Positions 28,001 through 40,000 of a DNA stretch of 64,000 nucleotides are shown here, piece by piece (the stretch's first letter is position 1; each line of letters begins with the position of its first letter). The notes below the pieces were generated by a model, which worked only from the letters and a program-made list of their open reading frames with translations, ran no database searches and was not told the DNA's origin. Position numbers and translations under genes: made by a program. The DNA lies in the NCBI RefSeq assembly GCF_040436345.1, contig NC_133238.1, positions 11,548,126-11,612,125 on the forward strand, read 5' to 3'. This DNA comes from Pagrus major. Its lineage: Eukaryota > Chordata > Actinopteri > Spariformes > Sparidae.

Positions 28001-31000
28001 TGTAGAGGACAATGGAGGTGAGTAAAGCCTGGACGTTGGTATGGACCTGACGCTAAATCATGTGAGCAGTTGGGTCGATTTTATCCTGCTGTTATTGTTG
28101 TATAGAACTGGATAGTGAGAGGTGGACTGGAGTAGCTCAGGCCAGTGTAGCATGGCAGCTTTGCAGCTTAGGAGTGTGATTTTGAGCAGCATTGTACGAG
28201 GTGTCAAACAGGAGGAATGTGATATGTTTAAACCAGGAAGCATTCTTTGTTAATTAGCGCCTTCCTACCTCGACGAATGCAGAGAGAAAGTGGAGCTGGG
28301 TTTATTTTTAAATGTTCATGTGCAGTTTAGAGAAGGGAGCTCATGTTGCCTGGTGTGATTTGTGTTTGATCTCGCCTCCCCTCCGGATAACTTTAGCCCC
28401 TTATGTTGGCCAGTTTGTGCAGAGATCAGCTGCTTTCTGGCAAGAAAGTAGTTAAAGATAATTTGCCTGAGTTCTCGTTATAAGTCTTCTTGTATCCAAA
28501 TTCTGTGTTTCCATCTATCAGACAACAAGCTGTTGCTGGTTCCAACCAGTAAAAGAAAACCAGTGTCGTTCTTTCACCGCGGTGCCAAATTCACTTCCTC
28601 GAAGTTGCACAAAGTCGTCTAACACCTCTCAGCCTCCCGCTGTTTCACCTTCCTCTCACCCTCTCTTTAGCTCAATTCATTTAACCCAATTAAACTCAGC
28701 TGCTCGCTTACACAAGTCACACCTCGGCATGGTAACAGGGGCATCACTCTTGGCATTCCTTTGGCGAAAACCACAGCGCAGGTAGCTCTGTGATACACCA
28801 TGTCGGTGTCTCGGAAGAAGCCCGGCTCTTGCGTTCACGTCTGGGATCTCGTCCTCGTGGTGAGTGCTTCCTGGCTCGGTCTCCTGTGAGACAGAATTCC
28901 CACTGAGCTTCATGGATATCCTGCTGCTTTGTGTGTCTGTGTCTGTGCTCGGCGTAAGCTGCGTGCTACAGGCAGACTGTAAGCTCTGTGGGTGGCAAGT
29001 ACGAGAGAGAGGGAAGATCCTCTTAACACTTTTCCACGGTAGATTTTGAGAAAGTGTTTTTTGGGCTGTAGATTTTTAATGTCTTTATTAGTGAGTCGAC
29101 AGTGGAGAGATGACAGGAAGTAAGAGGAGCGAGAGATGGGGGGTTGTCAAGCAACAAATGGACTCGAACAGGGAATTTTGGTGCCCATCGGAGAAGTTTA
29201 ATAGCATTTGAGATGAACTTTGAAGCTAAAGACTCCAGGTAAGGTCAACACAATCAAAGAGTTCTTCCCTGGTTTCTTGCTATGCTTTGATATTTTAGGG
29301 CAGCTGTGGTGTACTGTAGTGATATGTGTTTTTTAATTATTATTAAACTGATACACATTCTCAGTCAAAATAGAAATCTTACCATCAAAGTTTAGAATAA
29401 CCAGCTATGTACAATTTACTCTGGTGCTGTATTTCAGTATAATTTGAGGTTCTTTACTTGAGTATTTCCATTTTCTGCTACTTTATACTTCTGCTCCACT
29501 ACATTTACTTGATCATTTTAGCTACTAGTTACTTTCCAGATTCAGATTATTTAGTTTGACAGGCTACTTGTGACGTGTAACCAATCTGATAGTGTCGTGG
29601 GTGGGACTGATGGAGTAAGGATGCTGCGTCACAGCTAAAGTAAAACATTTTTAGATGATTGTATCAGCAATCGGACACAAAAAACATTGGTATAATGATA
29701 ATAGCAGAATATTGGCCACAGTAATCAGTCAGGCTGATAATCAGTTCATTTCTACTATGTGACATGTGAGGCCACACAAAATATGTGGTTCTAGAGGCTA
29801 AATGATGTGGCAACTACTCACAGGGCTAGTTGGTAAATTATTGGTGAGCTAAAGTCAGCTAGGAACATACCTGTGCCGCTCTTAATAGCTCCAATAGCTC
29901 TCAGCGGTAACTGTTAGTTCAGTTAGCTTGTTAGCTTTGTTACTATTGACACAAATAGTTCACTCAAGAGCTTCAAGAGAAGCATTTTTACCTTTGACTC
30001 TTACCTATAACTGTGTCTGGCTCTCCGATCTGTCAAAGGTCAGCACTGTCGTGTGCAGTGGGAGTTTGTTATTCCACTGGAATAAATTGATTACTCCGCA
30101 CTGTTAAAGTGAGTTAAATGTAACAGGGTCTTTAAGGATTAGGCTGGTGTTATTACCTCCACCAAGTAGGTTATGTTTTCACCCGTGCCTGTTTGTCGTT
30201 TGGTTGGTTTGTCGGCAGGATTACTAATGAAATACTGAATGGATTTCCACGAAATGGGTCTCAGCCCAGATCAGACCCTGTTAACTTTTGGTGCAGAATA
30301 TGAGACTGATTCAGGATTTTTTCTCACCTTCTTTAACTTCTTTAACACCTTAGACTTTTTTGTTAAAATCAGGTGTATTTAGTTGGCTGGTATTTATGAG
30401 TGAGTGTAATTGGATGCACATCCTAGATTTGGCGAGTTCAAATTGTGGTTAAGCAGTTGTGGGTTATTAGTTGTAATATTTAGAGTGATGCAGGGCTATG
30501 GAGTTTAATATTGGATTAGGTTTGATTTGATTAAAGGGGACAGCGGGGCATCGGCAGTTTGAGTGCCATTGTGGTTTTTCTTGTCAACAAATCCCAGGAA
30601 AACACCCAAGCCAACTATGTGTTCATCCATTTTTCAATAAATGGGTCATGAGCATATACTTTAATTTTTTCACAAGGCTAAACCCTTTCCTAAAATAACT
30701 GGGCTGGGCACTGTATTTTCTAGCAAGAGTCAAAACAGGAGGGCATGGCGCATTTGTTGGGAACTATTTTCAGCGGTGGATGAATCCACATTCGGTGGTC
30801 TTGTGGGTATTTGTGTCAGCAGGACGGTGTATGTGGTGCCGAGCCAAAATAAATTACAGTTTGTTTTCAGATTATGAATAAGATATATACTTTGATGTGG
30901 GATACACTCCCTGTTGGTTTTGGTCTTTTCATAGGGTTTGTTGACTGTAACGAAAATATAGTACACCATCGTGTTTATCTGTCAGGTTGTGATGTTCTAC

Positions 31001-31049
31001 TGTACATCAGCTGGTTGGATGAACAGGTTTTGTCTTACCTTCCTCACAT

Positions 31050-31087
<38 letters not shown>

Positions 31088-33985
31088 TAACACACATACA
31101 GCCTTGCCAGTGGCAGCGCGGCGACACCACGGTGCTCACTGGGTCAGAAGCAATGGACGGAGAGTGGCGCTGAGGCAAGAGACGAGCAGAGAATGAGGAG
31201 GAGAATGAGAGATGATGCCTTGAGGGAAGGATGGATAAAGGAGAGGGAGGCAGGAGGAGGACAGGAGAGAGACAGTTTTTGGAGTATACCAATGGTACCT
31301 TGTATTTATTTATGTTGTTGTTGTTGTTTATTTACTACACTCTTCCACTCCTCTCGTGCCTCCTCCTCTATCTCTCTATCCATCCATCCTATTATCCCCC
31401 CTCCATCCCTGCTGCTGTCAGGACGTCCCATGTGATCATCTCATCACTCCCCCCCTCTCAACTCCTTTTCCTCTCTCCTGCTCTCCACGCTCCCTCGCTC
31501 TCCGCCTTTCTCTATAAAGCCCCTTACATTATGTGGCAAGTGAGCACACAGTCCCATACAATGCCTCCTGAGGCATGATGGGAGAGATTTCTATATAAAG
31601 ACGGATAAAGCAGGGCCGGGCTTCAGATCAGCAGAGAGTCAGCGAGGTCAAACGCACACAGACTCACAGTGGGATGGATCGGGGGAAGATAAGCAGCGGC
31701 TGAGTGCAGGGATGATGTTTGTGCGAGCCGGACTGAGCTAAAGTTTGGTCGGTTGAGGACTTCGAGATGCAGTCGCCAACGGTGATGGAGGCGGAAGACG
31801 AGGTGTTGCAGGTGCTTGAGGTTTGCGAGGCCATAGAGGAGGTAAAGGAAGTGATCGTCACCAACATAGACGAAGACTCTCATACTGACTTACCGACAGT
31901 GGCAAGCTCTGCACCAGGGAGCAGACCAAGCCAGGTAAGAGAGAGAGGTTCATCTGGCTAAGATGCTAACTGATGCCTTAATGTTATTTTCCTCTCACAA
32001 GATCAGTTAACTTTTCTGTTTGAATGATATCCTGAACTGCAATCAAGCCACTGATCCTTCCATTGGAGGATAAGTTTAACATGAAATTCCTGTTTAATGC
32101 TGGTGAAGAGTAAAGCTTTGGCACGTTCAAAGGCTTCAACATGGTTGTTAGGCGGTTAGCTTTTTGCTGGTAAAGCTGAACTCTGTCCAAATACGCAAGT
32201 TGTAGTTTATTGCATTCCACATATCTTGCACTATTCTTGGTCTTGTTCTTCCCTCTCTCAGTCTACCATAGCAGTAAATGTTTTCAGGAAGGCTGGCGCC
32301 CAGCTAATCCAGTCTAATTGGGGTCCATATTTATCAAACAAGTAAAACAAATTTGAACTCAAGTGAATGTCAATTAAACTCCCTTCACTTTTACGCCTAC
32401 AAGCTTAGGAATAAAAGCTATTTATTCAGTTTCTTACAGCTTAAACACTCTGCGGTACAAAGTTGAACACACGATATTGGCCCAGTGTGTGTACACATAG
32501 TAATAGGATGTTGTGCAACCTTTTCTTTTTTGCAAGAAAATAAGAGCAAGACTGAGGCTGGCATTGGTTGTGTTTGTAGTCGCTCTCCATACATCTTCAC
32601 TCTCTGCACTTGTCACTTTGTGGTAACTTGTTATTATCGTATTTCTAACTTGCAGCAGAATGTCTAACCTGCTTCAGTTTGTTATCATGTTAACCAATTT
32701 AATATCGTTTTATCTCAACAGTATTTATTATTTCCCATTTATGTACTGTGCACTGATTCAAGCTGCAACCAAATGATTGGAAGAATTAAAGACAATCTAA
32801 TTTGATAATCAGTTAATCTTTAAAGCATAATGTCAAACATTTGGTGCCTGCGGGTTCCTTAAATGTGAGCATTTGTTTCTTATCTTGGTTTTTCATTATG
32901 GTAGATCAAATATTTTTGGGATTTGGATGTTGCTCAGACAAAACAATATATTTGTCTGCAAGACATATGTGTGCTATGTGCTCTAAATTATTATGATGGG
33001 CATTTATCCATTGTTTTCTGAAGGTTAGGCTTGCAACTAACGATTGTTTTCGATCAATATCAATTAATCTGTCAATTGATTTCTCGATTGATTAGTTGTG
33101 TGGTCTATAAAATGTTGATCAGTGTTCCCCAAAGCTCAGGGTGACGTCCTCAAATGTCTTCTTTTGTCCACAACCCAAAGTATTCAGTTTACTTTTAAAA
33201 AAAACAGAAAATATTCACATTTAAGAAGCTGGAATCAGAGAATTTTGACTTTTCTGCTTTAAAAAATTACTCTTATTGATTAAACAATTACCAGAATGGT
33301 TGGCAATTACTGTAATAGTTGACAACTAATTGATGAATCGTTTATTAAACATCGCTTCACTGATGTTTAATAGATGAATTAATTGAGAAAGTAACTGACA
33401 GATAAAGAAAATCACATTAGTTTCAGCCCGAATGGAGATATTTCACACAAAAGTACACATGATTCAAGTGACCACTTAAGAGCTGCTTTTTAAGAAGTGC
33501 TTCCACACTTCAAGTACACTACTTGTGACGTGTTAATCTTCACTCACAATGCAAACAACTTTTTTAATCCTAAAATGGCTCTGAAGAGCATTCAGAAGTG
33601 TAGTTCGACAAAGTAGGTGCCCAGGTGTGTGCTGTCCGCAAATATTATTACTACATAATAATACTTAATCGTTAAATACTACTACATATCATTCCACCAG
33701 ATTCTGTGTTTTGCTAAATTTGAACTTCTCGAGTCTCCTCATGGCTGCCTGTCGTGTCTGTTTCAGCCATACTGCAATGTACCTCTTATCCAGGCTGCTG
33801 CTCAGCTGTCAGTCTCCCTTTGTCTCCCAGTCATTCTTCTATCCTAAGAATTAGTGGAGGGAACTTTTTTAAGTGCTTCCTCCGTGTCCTGACAAGTTGT
33901 TGGCAGCCTCGCACGCTGTCCGCAGTTTGAACAAAGGTAGTTTTAAATGGCTGTGCAGAGCTCCTGGGGAATGCGTGTTGCGCTA

Positions 33986-34061
<76 letters not shown>

Positions 34062-37000
34062 TGCCTCCCAGGAGTAAGTAGAGTGCACTTGTTCCTCCAC
34101 TGAGGGGCTTTTGTTTGCAGCCCACTTATAGCTCAACAACAGAAAACAAGCTTTTAGTGGACATTTGACTTACTGTGAGAGACAATAGCCGTTATTTACA
34201 CTCAGGTGGAGCGAGAGCGCAGAAAATACTCCGTTGAAAGCTTTGTAAAATGCACGCTATCTGACATAGCATGTCAGTGCACGTAGCGAGCGTGCTATAT
34301 ATACCTGCACACACACAGGGCATCTTAAGACATGGTTTCATTCATTTACTGCCATTTGTGTTTTTCAGGCTGAGGTAACAGTTCAAGTTTGAAAGAATTT
34401 CTGCAAGTTGGTGTGCCCAAAATATGCTGGTTTTTAAAAATAAGCTGGAGCTGTCATATCATTTATCATTAAAAACACTGTAAAGGACTTTCGAGTGAGG
34501 GCCCATACCATCAGGAAATCCCTCCAATCCCAACAATCTCTCCTGTAATGAAATCTGATCCGAACAAGTGCCCATGTGCAGTTTAAATGTCTCTCTGGAT
34601 GTGTTTAAAGCCCAGCCGCCGCTGTATCATATTGCAGCACTTAGTTTGCGGCCGCGCCAAAATTTCATCAAAGAAATCCCTTGATGGCACATTCTTCATC
34701 TTATCAAACCGCTTTTGAAAACCGCTCTGCTCAAACGTTTTTAATGATGCCGAAATCTTTTGGTGATGGAGAGCGTGATTTTCCTCAAGGGTCGGCTGCA
34801 CATGATGCTGTTATGGATGCTTGCCTTTGTGTTAGATTACTGGTCTTTTTTAGACAGTCATTTTCATGCTCTTTCTGGTTTTGCAGGTGGCTGAACAATT
34901 TGCAAGTATTTCCTTTTAATCAGTGCCAAAGTTATTTCTAAATTTGGGTTTCTTGCCAAGGTTAAGATGAGAAGATCGATGCCACTCATGTCTGTATGCC
35001 AAATATGACGCTAGAGGAAGGAGACAGTTAGCTAACAAAGATACCACGTGAAACTGTGATTGGTCAGCTTGGGTGGCTTGTGGAAGAAATGGTGCCCATG
35101 TAGCATAAGAGGTATATTTGGTACATTGTACTCTGGTCTCCAACATCTCTCACGTATTCTATACATTTAACCATTTTAATTTCAATTTGCTTTTTTTAAA
35201 TATCCCTTATTCGCCCTCAGCTATTCTCTCCCCTTGTTCAGTGGTATTTGAGAACACGTCATATCGGATGTTTCCGTTACGCAGCTATTTAAGTTTCTAT
35301 CGGAACGCCTCCTCCCTCCCAGAGCGGAGGAATTGCTTGTAAAACCATGTCTGGGTTGAATAAATCACTACAGACGTAGGACAAGAGTAGACCTGACAGG
35401 TGTTTAGTTGCGGTGCGTGTATTCATGACGAGTATGTAGTCATGAGCGGAGGCTTTCACATGCTGGTTTTGTCCTGTGCGGTAATCATCTCTGGCCTGTG
35501 AACTGCCACTGACCTTACTTTCCCTCCCTCTCTGGATCAATTCCTCTCCTCGCTTTAATTGGCTGTCTTGTTATCGAACATTTCTGCCTCACCCTTTTCT
35601 TTCTTCCGCTTTGTTCCCTCTCTGTCGCTGCTGTTCCTCTCTGCTTCACCTATTTTCACGTGATGAATGGGACTGGGCCTCCTGCAAGGCTGCTGGTACT
35701 GAACCAGATCCGCCCGTGGTGATTGGTTAATCCCGTGAGGAAATGTGGGTCACTAGTGTCTATTTTTAGTTGTGCTGGCAGAGGGAAAGCCCAGGTCCAG
35801 TAGTCAGGATCCAACGACAACAACAACATTGTCTCAAATGTAATTGGCATTAGCATTAGCATTAATCCAGAGTCGGTGTCACTTGCAGGAGAGCATGATG
35901 ACTTTTTGAAATCACGAGCAACTTCAACTTCAATTTGGAGTTTGGGAAATTATCGTAGTCAATTTACTCTGGATTAAGAAAATAATCAACAGATTAAGGA
36001 TTATGTCATAAATATGTAATCTATAATTAAAAGGTAATTCAAAGTGCTTCACATGGGACATAACAAGGCATTAAACACATAGTTTGACTTCTTGGGATCC
36101 GTATTTGCTTGCTCTCTTTCCAAGAGTTAAGGAGACGATTGATATCACCCTCATGACTGTCCATTAAGTAATTAGCTAGCGCCAGGAGGCAATTAGTGTT
36201 GCATAGCATCAAGATTAGAAACAGGGGTAAATAACAGAAATTCAGAACTGAAGAGGTGAAACGTCTTCAAGAAACTGAAACAAGTCCAGTTGCCTAAGAT
36301 ACATCACTTAGTATGTGAGGGACTATTTCTTGGCCAGGTGCAGTGACGTTTTGGAGTTTAACACTTGACATGGAGTCCAGGAGGGGACACGTATGTATAA
36401 TGGGTTGCTTCCTGACAGAGCCAGGCTTGCTGTCTTTTATGCTATCAATTTATGCTAAATTTAGCTTGAACCGGTCAATTTTTTCCATTTTTGTTAAAAC
36501 TAAATTGCATAAACATTAATCAATTATCAAAACAGAGAGAAGCAGATTAACTTACTTTAGCTGTAGTTGCCATATCACTTATTCTAACACCTAGGCTTCT
36601 TTAAAGACTCCTTAAGGGCAATAAAGGATGAGTGTAGGCATGAGAAGCAGTGATTCATGTCTCCCCTGAGTCTTCTTGAGGTACACTGTGGTCAGAGAGA
36701 CACTCTTCCTTACAACTAATGCCTATTGATTTCCTATGTCTCACATACACACATGCACACATTGAACATGCCTGTCTTCACCTGCTAGACGAAGGTCAGA
36801 CAAGATTAAGACTTGAGAATCTGTCAACAGGAAAGATGGGCTGCACTCGACACCACATGGATCCTTCAGGGACAAAAACATGTATATTTAAAACATAACT
36901 GCATGTAAAGGAGTTTCCTGCATCTCCAGCGCTGCCGTGTAACTGCTTCGGTATGCCAGTTGTCATCCCTGATGATTTGTGAATCTCCCTGTAACTGAGG

Positions 37001-40000
37001 CTTGTGGTCTCTTTGTGGAGCACTTATCTGAGCTAATACAAAAAGAAAATAATGAGGTTTTGCTTACTTTTGTTCTCTGTAGGGGATAACTGCTTCATGT
37101 GAGTAAAAAGGCCTGTTGCATAAGTCTCTGTGGAGAGGCCTCCTCAGTCCGCCTCTTTCATTATTAATGAAGCGGCTTTCACTGTTCGGTTGCAGAAACA
37201 ATCTCCACTCATGTTGACAGGACTGAAATATGCATTGTTTATGCTTGTGTGTGTGTTGCATAATTTAATCAGACATTAGTAGGCCTACTAGGCTATGTTC
37301 TGTCAGCTATAATTCATCTCCTCCATATCAAATCACAGTTCAGACATTGCCAGTGCAGTCACTACAAAACAATACAATAAAATCAATTGGCACAAGTCTA
37401 GTCAAACTTCAGGGAATTATATTCTGACCTAGTAGCATCTTCTCGTTGACCTTTTGAACTCAAGTCATGCATTCCACCGTTTGGTTTTACTGCTCATGAG
37501 ATCGGCCGGTCGTGATGTTTGGCTCTTTCTAAACCAGTGCAGACAGTCAGATGAGTATTTACGACCGCGTTGTCCTGTCAAAGGTCAGATAAAACCGAGA
37601 CAGTTTAGAGTGCTGGACCTCATCTGTGAAAATCTATATCGACAGGTCAACAGTGAACATGTCATCTCTTGCGAATGATAGTGCGTCTATGAATAGAAAA
37701 TGCTGCATCATATGTTCATTTTGAAATACTTGGAATTTTGAAATAATAATTAATAAAATTAATAATAATAAAATAATTTGGGCTATTAAGGCAATACTCA
37801 TTAGTGGGATCGATTAATTGTGAGCATTGTTAGCTGATGTTACCATTTAGCACCACTGTGCCAAAATACAGCCTCATTATCACGTCTCTAGACTGTAGGT
37901 CTTGGTAAAGATAAAAAATAAAAACCTTAATATATTTCCCAAAACAGCTGGGCACTTTCAGCAGACATTGCTCAAACAGGAGAAAATAGGGCATTTGTTG
38001 GGGACTATTTTCAGCAGTGGATCAACTCACCAGTGTAACGGTGAGGCTCATTTACTGTGTTTTTGGACAACAGCACAGAGGAATAAATCATATCAGGCTT
38101 TTGCTATCTGGGAAATGCTCGAAGGAGCTTGATCAATTAAATGTTTTTTGATGACAAAACAATACAGAATATCCCCAGCAATACCTAAAGGATTTGAGAA
38201 AATATAGTGGACCAAACATATTTTCATTTTCTCCCCATTTAATAAATGTGTGTATGCACTATTGATATCCTGTATAGCAGCGAAACATATCTTAGTATAT
38301 GAGTATACTCAGTAGCTTCTTTCTAGCTTCAAAGACAACCTGAGCAATACTGCCTGAGTCCTCCATTGTTCTGCTTCATCTCGTTCTCTGCTGTTTTTAA
38401 CCCCGGAGGCCAGTGGGATATTCTCTGTCCCAATGCACCATCCTCCTCCTCCTCCTGCACCTCCCAACCCCCTCAGTCTAAAGTGATCATAATGCATCTC
38501 CTGCACGATCCCCTCTCTGCTAGTGTGAGGCTAATGTCACAGATACAAGTCTTAGAATAGGGCTCATTTACAACAGTATTACTGTGTATTTGGGTGATGA
38601 AAAGAAGCTGTTCTTGAGTGTTCTTGTGGCTGATGGCAGTTCATTATCTGTCCTTTTTTTTTTGGCTGGCGTGAGCAGCACTCTGCCGCTCACAGGGCCG
38701 CGTTAGCAGCTTGTTATGGCTGCTGTGTAAAGAGTCCTTATCTTCCTTGTTCTAACGGCTCTGCTCCCACACCGCTGACCTTCATTATCTGCGGATGCAG
38801 TCGGACGCCGACGTCAGCGTGTACACCAGTTGGCAGCTCGCTCTGTTTACTTTTTCCAATTCATATCTTCTATCCTTTCTTTTTCACGTGCTTGGAAATA
38901 ACCTCGCTCGCCTGACGTTTCAGTCAAAAGGGACAAAAAGGTGTTATAACACCAGAAGCTGCAGCTATAGGAACCTTTTACAGATAAAGGAAATCAACTC
39001 AAATGCAGTACAGTGAGATACCAAACTGTAATCCAGAAGCACAGTTCAGATAAAAGCTTTCTCTTCTAATATTTTCAATCCTCTGATGCCCTCTCTCATA
39101 TTTTCCCCTCGAGCAAAGCAGCTATATTTGGCCCAAACCCCACTCTATTGTTGTGGTTTTGTTATTCTGCATTTGCCAGACCTGCTGAAGTCACTGGGTG
39201 CATCTCAGTCCCATTAAACACATCCTTCACTTGCTTCTTTTTTTCTCTGTGCTTGGTCCTTTCCACGAAAAAGGACATCTAGACCAACCTTTCCAGTAGA
39301 ATTAAACATCCTTATGTCTCAGGCATCATGTAAAGCATCTTTTAATGCTCTGCTGTTTGTATTTGCCCATATAATTTGATTTAATGTCCAGATAATTATT
39401 ATAAGAGCAGGCAGTTATTAAGGCCACATGACCAACTAGACGACTGTATTCTCTTTGTCCTGTGTACAGATCAGTTGAGACATCATTTTGGTGGTTGATT
39501 ATGAAAGTAATCATTATGCACATGAGTCGTTTCTACTGATAGCAGTGCTTTTTTTAAAATTATTAACTATTTGTACATAAATGTATTTATATTTGATATC
39601 TAAATTCATTACTTAATCCTCCAGTTTATGATTAAAATGTCTCACAATTAGTAGACATAATTAAGTAGCCTGAATTATTTAACTGAAGCTTAGAGATCTT
39701 TATCATCACATGTGACTGAATGGACACTAATGAAATGTGAATATATTATCCATTGAACATGAACAAGCATTCTTTGCCAGACATGCTTGCATCGCTGTTT
39801 CAAATCTTTCTTTGTGTCCAGGATGACAACTGGGGCGAGACCACCACGGCCGTCACGGGCACATCAGAGCACAGCCTCTCCCAGGAGGACATTGTTCGCA
39901 TCACCAAGGACCTTGAGGACAGCGTCGGGCTCGACTGCCGCCGTTACTTCACCCTGACCTTGGCCGTGATTCTGGGCCTGCTAGTGTTCCTGACGCCGCT

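Larger units (their letters stand above)
24136..39821 (+). other. vangl1: vangl1 intron between coding exons 2 and 3
   Basis: About 15.7 kb, the largest intron. It contains the candidate internal promoter and acidic first exon (31592-31934), two (CA)n microsatellites (31051-31086 and 33992-34059) and repeat fragments near 27150-27300, 34960-35040 and 36090-36200. The rest is AT-rich DNA in which I see no coding exon. Confidence 0.8.

Noticed and set aside
39753..39821. Possible upstream start for vangl1 exon 3 (ATG at 39753, [20 protein letters not shown])
   Set aside because: This is intron sequence including the polypyrimidine tract and the CAG acceptor; the conserved protein starts at DDNWGE and joins exon 2 in frame.
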